DNA of 64,000 nucleotides, taken from NCBI GenBank assembly GCA_963751165.1, contig CAVVTP010000013.1:105758-169757 (forward strand), in the 5' to 3' direction. This stretch comes from Roseiarcus sp963751165. Lineage in GTDB: Bacteria > Pseudomonadota > Alphaproteobacteria > Rhizobiales > Beijerinckiaceae. Shown piece after piece: positions 45,100 through 54,516 of this stretch. The translations under genes and the position numbers were made by a program. Position 1 is the first letter of the stretch. Each line of letters opens with the position of its first letter. The notes under the pieces are model-generated. The model had not been told where the DNA came from. It did no database searches and worked only from the letters and a program-made list of their open reading frames with translations.

Positions 45100-47364
45100 G
45101 TGAGCGGGATGGACATGTTAGGTGGAGGCGGAAGGAAGAGCCGGACGCGGATCGAGCCGCGGTTCGACGGGCGCGTCGCCGATCGCGATCTGCGCGCCGA
45201 TCCGGCCGACCGGCCTACGTTGCGCCGCAAGTCGAAGCCGGCGCGGAGACCAACGAAAGACCGACGCGGAGCCCGTCGCTCGACCCTCCGCGCGCTCCTC
45301 TACTGGCCGATCGTATTCGGAATCTGGGCCCTCGTCGGACTCGCCGGACTGATCGCCTGGAACGCCAGCCAGCTTCCGCCGATCGATCAGCTGGCGGTGC
45401 CGAAGCGCCCGCCGAACATCGCCATCCTCGCCGACGACGGCTCGCTCATCGCCAACCGCGGCGACACCGGCGGGCCGGCGGTCAGGTTGATCGACCTGCC
45501 GCCCTATCTGCCGAAGGCCTTCGTCGCGATCGAGGACAAGCGCTTCTATTCGCACTCCGGCATCGATCCGGTCGGCGTTTTTCGGGCGCTTCTCAGGGAC
45601 GTGACCGGCGGGGGCGCGGTCGAGGGCGGCTCGACCTTGACCCAGCAGCTCGCCAAGAACCTGTTCCTCACGCAGGAGCGGACGATTTCGCGCAAGATCC
45701 AGGAGGCGATTCTCGCCGTGTGGCTCGAGCGCAAATATTCGAAGGACCAGATTCTCGAACTCTATCTCAACCGCGTCTATTTCGGCTCGGGCGCCTACGG
45801 GGTCGAGGCCGCGTCACAGAAATATTTCGGCAAGAGCGCTCGCTTTGACACCCTGTCGGAGGCGGCGCTGCTCGCCGGGCTGATGAAGTCGCCGACCAGG
45901 CTCGCGCCCAATCACAATCTCGCCGGCGCCAATGAGCGGGCGGCCCAGGTCATCACCGCCATGGCCGAGCAGGGCCACATCACCGAGGCGCAAGCAAAAA
46001 TGGCGCTCGCCAATCCGGCGCAAGTCAAGCACGACAAGTCGGCCGGCTCGATCAACTACGCCGCCGACTACGTGATGGACGCGCTCGACGACACGGTCGG
46101 GGCGATCGACGAGGACATCGTGGTCACGACCACGATCGACCCGAAGATGCAGGCGGAGGCCGAGCGTGCGCTGACCGACGAGCTCAAAACCAAGGGCGCC
46201 AAGTACGGGGTCGGCGAGGGGGCGCTGGTCGCAATCGACCCGATGGGCGCGGTCAAGGCGATGATCGGGGGCAAGAGCTACGCCGAGAGCCAGTTCAACC
46301 GGGCGGTCTCCGCCAAGCGCCAGCCGGGCTCGGCGTTCAAGCCGTTCGTCTATCTGGCGGCGCTGGAGAAGGGCCTGACTCCGGACACCGTGCGCGAGGA
46401 TGCGCCGATCTCGGTCAAGGGCTGGAACCCGGAAAACTACAGCCGCGAATATTTCGGCCCCGTCACGTTGACCAAGGCGCTGTCGCTGTCGCTGAACACG
46501 GTCGCGGTCAGGCTCGGCCTCGAGGTCGGGCCGAAAACGGTTGCGGCGGTCGCGCACCGGCTCGGAATCACGTCGGAATTGGATGCGAACGCCACGATCT
46601 CGCTCGGAACCTCGGCGGTGACGCCCCTCGAGATGGCCTCCGCCTACGCCGCCTTCGCCAACGGCGGCATCGGCGTCCAGCCGCATGTCATCAGCAAAGT
46701 GCGCACGGCCAATGGCAAACTTCTCTACGCCCGCCGTAATTCGAGTTTCGGCCGCGTGATCGAACCGCAATACGTCTCGATGATGAATGCGATGATGCAG
46801 GAGACGCTGCTCACCGGCACCGCCCGTAAGGCCGAATTGCCCGGCTGGCAGGCGGCCGGCAAGACCGGCACCAGCCAGGACTTCCGCGATGCCTGGTTCG
46901 TCGGCTACACGAGCTACCTGGTCGCGGCGGTATGGCTCGGCAACGACGACGACAGCCCGACGAAGAAGGTCTCGGGCGGCAATCTTCCGGTCGAGATCTG
47001 GAGCCGCTTCATGAGGGGCGCGCACGAGGGCGTCACGGTCGCGGCCCTGCCGGGATCGGGCTCGCGGACGGCGGCGCCGGCCAATCCGCTGTCCGCGCTT
47101 CTTGCGCCGCTCGCCCTTCCCGGCGCAGAGGGTCCGGCGCCGCCCTCGGGCGGCCGGGGCGGCGGAAGATCCACTGCGGCGAGCGCGCCCGTCAGTCATG
47201 AGTTGCCGGTCGGCCCCGAGCCTCAGCCTCAACCGACGGTGCGATCGGCGCGATCCCCGAGCGTCGACACGGGCGCCCCGGTGCCGCCCGCGCTGATCCC
47301 GAACGTCAGCCAACCCGGGCAGAGGGCCAACGCCTTCCTCAACAAGATCTTCGGGAACCTTTAG
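45100..47364 (+). CDS. PBP1A-type bifunctional peptidoglycan synthase
   Basis: The 754-residue class A penicillin-binding protein has a basic cytosolic N-terminus, one membrane helix (LLYWPIVFGIWALVGLAGLIAW) and then the GT51 glycosyltransferase domain. The GT51 motifs are AFVAIEDKRFYSHSGID, GGSTLTQQLAKNLF and ERKYSKDQILELYLNRVYFG. The transpeptidase domain follows, with SAFK (SxxK) after RQPG, SLN (SxN) and KTGTS. A Pro/Ala-rich C-terminal tail ends the protein. It polymerises and crosslinks peptidoglycan in the periplasm. The GTG at 45100 is followed by in-frame ATGs within a few codons. It is divergent from dnaN across 226 bases. Confidence 0.95.
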   Translation: MSGMDMLGGGGRKSRTRIEPRFDGRVADRDLRADPADRPTLRRKSKPARRPTKDRRGARRSTLRALLYWPIVFGIWALVGLAGLIAWNASQLPPIDQLAVPKRPPNIAILADDGSLIANRGDTGGPAVRLIDLPPYLPKAFVAIEDKRFYSHSGIDPVGVFRALLRDVTGGGAVEGGSTLTQQLAKNLFLTQERTISRKIQEAILAVWLERKYSKDQILELYLNRVYFGSGAYGVEAASQKYFGKSARFDTLSEAALLAGLMKSPTRLAPNHNLAGANERAAQVITAMAEQGHITEAQAKMALANPAQVKHDKSAGSINYAADYVMDALDDTVGAIDEDIVVTTTIDPKMQAEAERALTDELKTKGAKYGVGEGALVAIDPMGAVKAMIGGKSYAESQFNRAVSAKRQPGSAFKPFVYLAALEKGLTPDTVREDAPISVKGWNPENYSREYFGPVTLTKALSLSLNTVAVRLGLEVGPKTVAAVAHRLGITSELDANATISLGTSAVTPLEMASAYAAFANGGIGVQPHVISKVRTANGKLLYARRNSSFGRVIEPQYVSMMNAMMQETLLTGTARKAELPGWQAAGKTGTSQDFRDAWFVGYTSYLVAAVWLGNDDDSPTKKVSGGNLPVEIWSRFMRGAHEGVTVAALPGSGSRTAAPANPLSALLAPLALPGAEGPAPPSGGRGGGRSTAASAPVSHELPVGPEPQPQPTVRSARSPSVDTGAPVPPALIPNVSQPGQRANAFLNKIFGNL

Positions 47365-47417
47365 GCGAATCGAGAAGGGTTTTTCGACAGGGCCGCCGGC
47401 GCCAATCTTCGGGGCGC

Positions 47418-47909
47418 ATGTCGACGGCCCCGCAAAAGTTGATGACCGTGGACGAGTTTCTCGGCTGGGCCGAGGGGCGGGAGGGTCGCTGGGAGCTCTA
47501 CGACGGCCGGCCGATCGCCACCGACAACTCAAAGGGGATCGGTTTTCCATCTGAGGCATCGGGTGCTATTGTTTCGAGCATGTCGACCGCCGCCGAGAAG
47601 TTGATGACAGTGGACGAGTTTCTCGGCTGGGCCGAGGGGCGCGAAGGCCGCTGGGAGCTCTACGATGGCCGGCCGATCGCCATGTCGCCGGAGCGGGTGG
47701 CGCATGCGGAGACGAAGGCGGAGGCTTGGGCGGCGTCGCGCCATGCAGTGGAACGCGCAGGCGCGCCCTGCCGGGCGATGCCCGATGGCATGACGGTCCG
47801 CATCTCGGCGCGCACGGCCTTCGATCCCGACGCGCTGGTCTATTGCGGAGAGCGCCTGCCTCCCGGCGCGATCGAGGTTCCTAGCAAGCCTGTCGGACTT
47901 AGGGCTTGA
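47418..47909 (+). pseudogene. Uma2-like (DUF820) gene with duplicated start and truncated end
   Basis: The frame encodes LMTVDEFLGWAEGREGRWEL (Uma2 N-terminus) twice. The segment from 47418 to about 47519 is repeated almost exactly at 47580-47681, 162 bases later and in frame. The sequence just before the second ATG looks like the native upstream region, so 47580 is probably the original start. The product then runs through VALVYCGERLPPGAIEVP-like Uma2 sequence and stops after a few residues encoded by the IS1182 end. The conserved Uma2 core (VVEVLSPST and the nuclease Asp/Glu/Lys) is missing. Uma2 proteins are PD-(D/E)XK-like nucleases of unclear role. This copy is non-functional. Confidence 0.8.
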
Positions 47910-49469
47910 GGTTTCGTGCGTGAGCACATTGGCGGCGCAGGTGCAGCGCGCGGCGACTCGGATTGGTGGTTCCGACGGGCAAATGCAACTGATGCGAGCA
48001 TCAATTGGAGGGAAGCGGCTCTGACCGCCGTCTTAGGCGACGGTCAGAGCGTACATTCGCCGCATGTTCCAGGCCATGGTGACGAGGCTCCACTCGCCTT
48101 GGACGCGATCGAGGCCTCGCAGAAGGAACTGGCGGAAGCCCATCACCGACTTGATAATGCCGAACACGGGTTCGGGGATCTGCTTGCGCAGGGCATAAAG
48201 CCTCCGACCTGCGGGTGTCTGCAGACGGTGGCGCATAGCCTCGAGCGGCGTCGGGTTCTGCGGCGCGGGCGCCGCCTTAGCGAAGCGCTCCGCCAAGGAG
48301 GGATAATGCGGCTGCCGCCCCAGGGCGATCATCGGTTCGATCTGGGCCGCCGCACAGAGTTCGACGTTGGCCTCGCTGAAATAGCCGGTGTCGGCGAGCA
48401 TCGTTTCCGGCTTGCCGAGAGCCTCGGGCAAGGCCTCGAGCCGCTCCAGCATCGGCTCGATTTGTTGCTTGTCATTGGGGGCCTGAACCACCCGCGCGGC
48501 GACGACGAGAAGGCTGTCCGCCGCCACCACCGCCTGAGCGTTATAGCACTGCTCGAACCCCCCGCCCGCCACCGGCATGATGCGCGAATCCTCATCGGTC
48601 AGATTGATCTGATCCGAGGGTCGCGCGCCCTCCTGGGGCGGCTGCGGCGGCCTGCCTCCCGGCGTCTTGCCCGTGGCTGCGGCCTTCGCCTCCCGCGCCG
48701 CGAGCTTGGACTTGTGCTCGGCCGCCTCCTGCTGATAGCGTTCCTTGGCGCGAGCTTCGATCTTGGCGCGGGCCTCCGCAAGCTTCGCCATTCGCTTCTC
48801 GCGGCGCGCCAGTTCGTCGGGAATTGACAGGCCATCCGGGACGTCGGCCTGGTCCGCAGCTTCCGCCCGCGCCAGCAGTTCAGCCACTTCCGCCTTCAAT
48901 TGCTCGGCGATCTTGCCGGTATGCTCATACGACAAGGCGCTGTGCCGGCTGGCGTTGGCGTGGATCTTCGTGCCGTCCAGCGCAACCGTGCCCATCCTCA
49001 GCATCCCCATCTCGCGCGCCAGTTCCAGCACCTGCACAAGCAGCCCCTCGATCTCCTTGAGAAACCGCCGGCGAAACGTTGCGATCGTGTCGTGGTCGGG
49101 ATGGTCGTTGGCGGCTATAAAGCGGAACGCCACCGAATCGTAGGTCGCCCGCTCCAGCTTCCGGCTGGAAAACACCCCCGTCGCATAGCCGTACACGAGA
49201 ATGCCCAACAGCAGAGCGGGATGATACGAAGCCGACCCGGCGCTCCGATAGCTGCGGCTCATCGCCGACAGGTCCAGCCCCTCGATCGCTTCGACGATAA
49301 AACGCGCCAGATGTCGCTCCGGAAGCCACTCATCCAGCGACGGCGGCAGAAGATATCCTGTCTGCCGGTCAATCGTGCGGAAATTGCTCAAGAGCGCCTA
49401 ACTCAGCAAAGACCGAATCAATGCATCGATTCTACCCAAATCCGATGAGCGCGCTAAGTCGACACGCTG
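47885..49469 (-). mobile_element. IS1182-family insertion sequence, complete, with CTAG duplication
   Basis: The 1585-base element has imperfect terminal inverted repeats: CAAGCCTGTCGGACTTAGGG at the left and, read on the other strand, CAGCGTGTCGACTTAGCGC at the right. They are flanked by CTAG at 47881-47884 and 49470-49473. It carries one transposase gene on the minus strand. The left side interrupts the Uma2-like gene; the right side touches the left end of the IS1380 element directly, so two IS elements share one boundary. Confidence 0.8.
48033..49391 (-). CDS. IS1182-family transposase
   Basis: The 452-residue DDE transposase has the N-terminal region FRTIDRQTGYLLPPSLDEWLPERHLARFIVE, then YHPALLLGILVYGYATGVFSSRKLE and TVALDGTKIHANASRHSALSY (first catalytic Asp). 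An Ala/Glu/Lys coiled insertion follows, then MLADTGYFSEANVE (second Asp) and a C-terminal part with RKQIPEPVFGIIKSVMGFRQFLLRGL (catalytic Glu). It is full length without frameshifts and so may be active. Normal family length is 440-520 residues. Confidence 0.92.
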   Translation of the reverse strand: MSNFRTIDRQTGYLLPPSLDEWLPERHLARFIVEAIEGLDLSAMSRSYRSAGSASYHPALLLGILVYGYATGVFSSRKLERATYDSVAFRFIAANDHPDHDTIATFRRRFLKEIEGLLVQVLELAREMGMLRMGTVALDGTKIHANASRHSALSYEHTGKIAEQLKAEVAELLARAEAADQADVPDGLSIPDELARREKRMAKLAEARAKIEARAKERYQQEAAEHKSKLAAREAKAAATGKTPGGRPPQPPQEGARPSDQINLTDEDSRIMPVAGGGFEQCYNAQAVVAADSLLVVAARVVQAPNDKQQIEPMLERLEALPEALGKPETMLADTGYFSEANVELCAAAQIEPMIALGRQPHYPSLAERFAKAAPAPQNPTPLEAMRHRLQTPAGRRLYALRKQIPEPVFGIIKSVMGFRQFLLRGLDRVQGEWSLVTMAWNMRRMYALTVA

Positions 49470-49485
49470 CTAGCCAGCATTTCTC

Positions 49486-49940
49486 AAACCGCGGTCGCAT
49501 TGCCTACGGGTTGACGGGAAGCCGTGCAGCGTCGGTCTGATGGACAAGCGCGTCTGTGGCGCCGGTTGCGCGGATCATGTCGGGCGGTTTTGGATCTCCC
49601 TGTGGACCTTGGGTGGATTGCCGCGGTTTGGTCGGCGTCGCGGCGACGCCTCAGACAGTTGGGGCGAGGCGGGCGGCGGCGAGGCGCCATTCGTCGGCGT
49701 AAGGGCAGGCCGAGGCGAGGGCGAACTTGATGCGCCGTGCGCTGATGGGGACGAGGCTGGCGAGCTTGAGGAGCTTGAGCCTAATCGTGCCGCAGGTGGC
49801 CTCGGCGAACCTGGGTGTGAGCGAGGCCAACGCGCCGGACCGCGCAGAGGAGAACGTAGGCGAACGAGGCGAGCCACAGCCTGAGTTGATTGGCGCGCAT
49901 GGTGGCGGTCGAGGTCCGGTCGGCGAACAGGTCGCCCTAG
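49486..49940 (-). pseudogene. IS1380-family transposase, C-terminal remnant
   Basis: Read on the minus strand, the sequence encodes DLFADRTSTATMRANQLRLW, then ASFAYVLLCAVRRVGLAHTQ and, after a frame change, CGTIRLKLLKLASLVPISARRIKFALASACPYADEW-like sequence. This is the conserved C-terminus of IS1380 transposases. It is the continuation of the fragment that ends at 53189; the break is the IS1634 insertion at CTAG. At least one frameshift is present, so it could not be restored by excision alone. Confidence 0.75.
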
Positions 49941-51071
49941 CCCAACTTGAGCAGTTTGGCGGCGGTTTTCACGTTTTTGCGCAAGGCGGCGTCAGTGAGA
50001 TCAAGTAGTTGGAGGTGGGGCGAGGCGAGTTTGAGCGTGTAGTGACGACCTAGGGTATTTTCGAGGGCGCCGTTGTCGGTTCAAATGGCGCATGTACTTG
50101 CGCCATACGATTTGCAAGAAGGACGGGAAGGTTCATCGCTATTGGACGTTGGTGCGCAGCGTTCGGGTCGGCCGGCGGGTGATCCAGCAGACGGTCGCAC
50201 ATCTTGGCGAGCTCGACGAGAACGGACGGATCGCGGCGCGCGCGCTTGCGCGCCGGCTGATCGGCGTCCCTGAAGAAGCGCGGCTGTTCAACGACGGCAG
50301 CCAACATCTGTCGGCGCCTGTTCGACTGAAGGGCGTTCGTATTGAGCGCTCGCGCCAGTTTGGCGATGTCTACTTGGCGCTCGCCCTGTGGCGTGCGGTG
50401 GGCCTCGAAGAGCTGTGCCGGCGGCTGCTTCCAATGGGCCAGGAGCGGGTCGCATGGGCGAAGATGGCGGCGGTGCTGGTGACGGCTCGGCTGTGCGAGC
50501 CGTCGAGCGAGCTGCACATTGCCGAGGACTGGTATCGTCGAACGGTGCTTGGCGATCTGCTGCAGCTCGGCGAGGAGGAGGTCAACAAGGATCGGCTCGA
50601 TCGCGCGCTCGATCGACTGCTCGCGCACAAGGGGGCCGTGGAACGGCATCTGTCCGAGCGTTGCGGAGAGCTGTTCGCAATCGAGAACGACGTGCTGCTC
50701 TACGACATGACGAGCACCTATTTCGAAGGCCAGGCGAAGGCGAACCCGCAGGCGCAGCGCGGCTATTCCCGCGATCATCGCCCCGACTGCAAGCAAGTCT
50801 GCATCGCCCTTGTCGTGACCTTTGACGGCTTTCCGCTCGGCTACGAGGTGTTCGCCGGCAACACCCACGACTCCAAGACCTTGCAGACGATCGTGGCCAC
50901 GATGGAGGCGCGGCACGGCGTGCTGGGGCGCGTCTGGATCGCCGACCGCGGCATGGCCAGCGCCGAGAATTCGGCGTGGCTGCGCGAGACCGGCCGGCGC
51001 TACATCATCGGCGCGCCGAAGTCGGAGCTGAAGAAGTTCGGCTCCGAGCTCGCTCGCCCGGATGGCTGGCG

Positions 51072-52302
51072 TGTATAAGTTTGTACTTGATCTGACGGAC
51101 GGCGTGGGCTGGCCGTTTTCCGGTCATGCGACGGTGGGTTGATCGCCGTCTTGGACCGGTAGGCATTTTTCCTTCGCGAGCGGGAGAGCGTCAAGGAAGG
51201 TCTGGAGCGGGGTCTTTCCGAAGCACCACTTGCCCTGGTGGGGCCTGACCTCGTTGAACTCGCGCATCCAGAGATCGAGGTGGGTCTGCAGGTCCTCGAT
51301 CGTGGCGTAGATCTTCTTGCGGAAGGCGACGCGGTAGAACTCGTCGAGCATGGTCTTGTGGAAGCGCTCGACGATGCCATTGGTCTGGGGGCTCTTGGCT
51401 TTGGTCCGGGTGTGGTCGATGTCCTCGACCGCCAGATAGAGCTCGTATTCGTGGCGGTCGTGGGTCCCGCAGTATTCGGTGCCGCGGTCGGTCAGCACAC
51501 GCTGCAGGGGGATGCCACGCTCCTCGTAGAATGGGATCACCCGGTCGTTGAGCAGGTCTGCGGCGGTGAGCGGGGTCTTGCGGTCGTAGAGCTTGGCGAA
51601 GCCGACCTTGGCGTAGGTATCGACGGAGGTCTGCTGGTAGATGCGCCCGACGCCCTTGAGCGTGCCGACGTAGAAGGTGTCCTGGGCGCCGCAGTATCCC
51701 GGGCATTCGGAGACGAATTCGCCGTGCGCCTCCTTGTCGGCCTTGGCCTTCTCGAGGGCGGCGACCTGCGCCTCGGTCAGGATCAGGCCGTCCTGGGCCA
51801 TCTTCGCCTCGAGCGCCTTGAGCCGATGCTTCATGGTCTGCAGGTCGTGACGCAGCCAGACCGAGCGCACGCCGAAGGGCGAGATGGATATTCCTTGCTT
51901 GGCAAGTTCGTTGGAGATGCGCGTCTGGCCCCAGGCCGGCTGGTCGATCGCCATGGCCACCACCGCCGCCTCGATCTCAGGCAGGACGCGGTTCTTCAAG
52001 ATCGGCTTGCGCCGCGACATCTCCTGAAGCGCCAGTTCCCCGCCTTTGTCGTAGAGATCCTTGAACCGGTAGAAGCTGTCTCGGCTGTAGCCCATGATTT
52101 TGCAGGCTTGGCTGACGCTGCCAAGCTGCTTGGCCAGCTCGAGCAGGCCGGCCTTGGCCCGAATGATCTTCTGATCCTTGGTCATCTGTGTCTCCTGGAA
52201 CGCCGTGGCGGGGGCTGCGCAACCCCGACCAGCTCCGCCCCCGCCACGGCTCTCGTCCGTGTTCGGAAACACCGTCCGTCAGATTAAGTTAAAACTTCCT
52301 CA
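51072..52302 (-). mobile_element. IS481-family element, copy 1
   Basis: The 1231-base element has imperfect inverted repeats ending in TGTATAAGTTTGTACTT and TGAGGAAGTTTTAACTT, which share CTGACGGACGG further in. It is flanked by a perfect 7-base target duplication GCTGGCG (51065-51071 and 52303-52309). It encodes one transposase on the minus strand. Copy 2 at 54775-56005 has the same length in the opposite orientation and only a few base differences. Confidence 0.92.
51124..52185 (-). CDS. IS481-family transposase, copy 1
   Basis: The 353-residue product has an N-terminal helix-turn-helix (LLELAKQLGSVSQACKIMGYSRDSFYRFKDLYDKGG), a second winged segment and the rve-type DDE core. Its motifs are VDTYAKVGFAKLYDRKT (first Asp), RVLTDRGTEYCG (second Asp) and TNGIVERFHKTMLDEFY (Glu). 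The ATG at 52185 follows CCAGGAGACACAG, a strong ribosome binding site; the longer frame to 52272 is not needed. The gene is intact and probably active. It differs from copy 2 by Ser/Phe in IYQQ(S/F)VDT and a few silent changes. Confidence 0.93.
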   Translation of the reverse strand: MTKDQKIIRAKAGLLELAKQLGSVSQACKIMGYSRDSFYRFKDLYDKGGELALQEMSRRKPILKNRVLPEIEAAVVAMAIDQPAWGQTRISNELAKQGISISPFGVRSVWLRHDLQTMKHRLKALEAKMAQDGLILTEAQVAALEKAKADKEAHGEFVSECPGYCGAQDTFYVGTLKGVGRIYQQTSVDTYAKVGFAKLYDRKTPLTAADLLNDRVIPFYEERGIPLQRVLTDRGTEYCGTHDRHEYELYLAVEDIDHTRTKAKSPQTNGIVERFHKTMLDEFYRVAFRKKIYATIEDLQTHLDLWMREFNEVRPHQGKWCFGKTPLQTFLDALPLAKEKCLPVQDGDQPTVA

Positions 52303-53188
52303 GCTGGCGCATGGTGCAAGAAGGCGTCGAGGTCAAACTCGCGCGCCATCCCGAGACCGACGAGATCGCGATCCTTTGCCGCTCCGACGACCGACGCAGC
52401 AAAGAGCGAGCGATGCACGACAAGTTCAGCCGGCGGATCGAGCAGGCGCTCGAACGCCTGTCCGCTCGCATCGCGCGCTCAACGAAACCGCTTAATCCGG
52501 CGACGGTGAACCGGCAGATCGGCCGCATCCTCGAGCGAAACCAGCGCGCCGCCGCCCGCTTCGCCATCACGTTGGAGCCTGACGCGTGCCCGGCGGGCTT
52601 CCGGCTCAACGTCGCTTGCGACGCCGCGTTCGACAATTGGGCCGCGATCTCGGAAGGAGCCTATCTTCTGCGTTCGAACATCAGCGATTGGAGCGATCAG
52701 CAGCTGTGGAAGGCCTACATCCAACTCACCCAGGCCGAAGCGGCTTTTCGCATCCAGAAAGATCAGCTGAACGTTCGACCGATCTGGCATCAGCGCGAGG
52801 AGAGGGTCCAGGCCCACATCCTCGTTTGCTTCCTCGCCTTCGTGCTCTGGAAGACCCTCGAGATGTGGCAGCAGCGCGCGGGCCTCGGCAACTCGCCGCG
52901 GACCATCCTCGAAGAGCTCGCCCGCATCCAGTCCCACGACGTCGTCTTGCCGACCGCAACGCACGGCGAGATCCGATTGCGATGCGTCGCCCAGCCCGAC
53001 GCCGCTCAGGCCGCGCTCTTCGACCGCCTCGGCCTCAAGCTCCCCAAGCGCATGCGCCTTCCAGATAACGAGGCCCCGATCATGGCCCTCAGCGCCTAAG
53101 CCCTACCTCTCACCAGAAATGTAGTGACGACTTTTCGTCTAAGGCTTTGATTTGCCTAGGCCACACCCCCGAATTTGCTCAAGTTGGG

Positions 53189-54293
53189 CTAGCACTCCTT
53201 GATCCGGTTCTCCATCTCGCCGCGGGCGCAGTAGACCTTCTCGTAGAGGAAGCGGCTGTTGGTCTCGGCTTTGCTAAGCGAGGTGACGATGAATCGCGGG
53301 TTGGCCTCGCCCTCGGTCCATTCCGCCTTACCGATCACCCGGCGCCGGCGCGACCAGCTGTCGAGCGTGGCGTAGCGGAAGTCCTTGAAGCGGCGGGCGG
53401 GCTTGCCGGTCGCGCCCGCCTCCGCCTCGGCCTGCAGGAGTTCGACGGCGATCTCGGCGACGAGGCGCGGGTTGCGCGCGAGGCCGAACACGAAGTCGAC
53501 CCGGTTTGCTTCGCACCACGCCATCAGCGCCTCGCGGCAAAAGCCGGATTCGGCGCGCAGGAGGATGCGCGTCCGCGGCCAGCGCGTCCGGATCTGGGCG
53601 ACAATGCGCGCGACTTCCTCGACCGATCCGGCGCTTCCGTCGATGTTGGAGGGCCTGAGCCTGGCCGCCAGCAGATGGCGACCACAGAACACGTAGAGCG
53701 GCAGATAGCAGTAGCAATCATAATAGCCGTGGAAGAACCGGCCCTCCTGATGGCCGTGCAGCGGGTCGTCGGTGGCGTCGAGGTCGAGCGTGATCTGCCT
53801 GGGCGGCCGTGCGTGCGCCTCGAGGAAAAGGTCGACAAACAGCGCCTCGATCGCGGCCGGCTCATGGCTGATCTTCTGGTAGCGGGTGGGCGCAGGCCGC
53901 GACAGCTCCAGCCGGTTCAGCGTCGATTTCCCCGCGACCGGCGCGCAATCCTCGCGCCGGTCCCCGGGCTTGGACCCGGGGATTCCCCGCCAGAACCGCT
54001 ATCACCGGATCATGGCGAAGCTCGTCGTGATCGTTCAGGTCCTCGTAGCCGAGGGTGATGCCAAACACGCGCTGCCCGACGAGCGTGGCGACCGAGTGCT
54101 CCACGAACCTCGGGTCTCTGGCGTCGCGGAAGCATGCCGCGAGCCTCCCGACCAGATTGAGCCTTCGGTCGGCGGCGCCGAGCAACAGCCCGCCGGCGTC
54201 GGATGTCAGGGCGCCGCCGTCGAACTCCGCCACAACGGGCCGGCCTTCAACCCGTCCAAACACGCTTGGTTCTGCGCTACACTCCGCCTGCAT
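53189..54293 (-). pseudogene. IS1380-family transposase, N-terminal and central part
   Basis: The first frame (54293 to about 53985) encodes EFDGGALTSDAGGLLLGAAD, then ARDPRFVEHSVATLVGQRVFGITLGYEDLNDHDELR, typical of IS1380. A short foreign palindromic insert (CCCCGGG...CCCGGGG, 53962-53981) then shifts the frame. The remainder (APVAGKSTLNRLEL, LTLDLDATDDPLHGHQEG, FFHGYYDCYCYLPLYVFCGRHLLAARLRPSNIDGSAG) continues to MENRIKEC followed by TAG at the IS1634 boundary. The DDE Asp residues are present, but the gene is broken in at least two ways. Confidence 0.82.
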
Positions 54294-54387
54294 CGGGCCA
54301 CCCTTACAAATCAGCTCAAGTCGTTATCGCAAAACAACTTTTGCCTGATTCGCGGCCCGGTGCGCTATATAGTTTGAGAAATGCGGG

Positions 54388-54516
54388 CCAACGATCACGA
54401 CAACGAGTACATGATGATCGACGCCACCATCGTGCGCGCTCACCAGCATAGCGCGGGCGCCAAAAAAAGTCGGTGCGCAAGCCTTCGGCCGATCCCGCGG
54501 CGGATTGACCACCAAG
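54388..54516 (+). pseudogene. IS5-family (IS427-like) transposase, N-side fragment
   Basis: The bases encode ANDHDNEYMMIDATIVRAHQHSAGA, then a one-base slip, then GRSRGGLTTK. This is the conserved second-Asp region of IS5/IS427 transposases. The upstream part is lost at the IS1380 right end. The downstream part (IHALVDALGNPVEV) resumes at 60934 after the IS110 array. It marks the target gene of the array. Confidence 0.8.

Larger units (their letters stand above)
50092..53099 (+). pseudogene. IS1634-family transposase, disrupted by IS481
   Basis: The first part (50092-51071) encodes MYLRHTICKKDGKVHRYWTLVRSVR, then the DDE core with LLYDMTSTYFEGQ (first Asp) and VWIADRGMASAEN (second Asp). It breaks in the codons for DGWR. 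The second part (from 52310 to 53099) resumes exactly with MVQEGVEVKLARHPETDE and includes SDWSDQQLWKAYIQLTQAEAAFRIQK (catalytic Glu region). Splicing out 51072-52309 restores a 589-residue protein with no other damage, so the IS481 insertion is the only lesion and is recent. Confidence 0.9.
49941..53188 (+). mobile_element. IS1634-family element interrupted by IS481 copy 1
   Basis: Terminal inverted repeats are CCCAACTTGAGCA (49941-49953) and TGCTCAAGTTGGG (53176-53188). CTAG is duplicated on both sides (49937-49940 and 53189-53192). Removing the IS481 copy and one 7-base duplication leaves about 2010 bases with one uninterrupted transposase frame. The element itself sits inside an IS1380 transposase gene, giving a three-level nest. 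Confidence 0.82.
49474..54387 (-). mobile_element. IS1380-family element, split by an IS1634 element
   Basis: The ends carry matching inverted repeats: CCAGCATTTCTCAAACC at 49474-49490 and, on the other strand, CCCGCATTTCTCAAAC at 54387-54372. The transposase N-terminal part lies at 53189-54293 and its C-terminal part at about 49486-49936. Between them (49941-53188) is the IS1634 element. No clear target duplication flanks the outer ends; the left end touches IS1182 and the right end cuts an IS5-family gene, so a deletion or rearrangement has probably removed one flank. Confidence 0.75.

Noticed and set aside
43755..45100. Chromosomal origin next to dnaN
   Set aside because: No dnaA, no cluster of DnaA boxes and no AT-rich unwinding region were seen in the gaps flanking dnaN.
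51238..52287. A 349-codon frame antisense to each IS481 transposase
   Set aside because: It occurs in both copies only because the copies are identical; it has no family match and runs over the inverted repeats.
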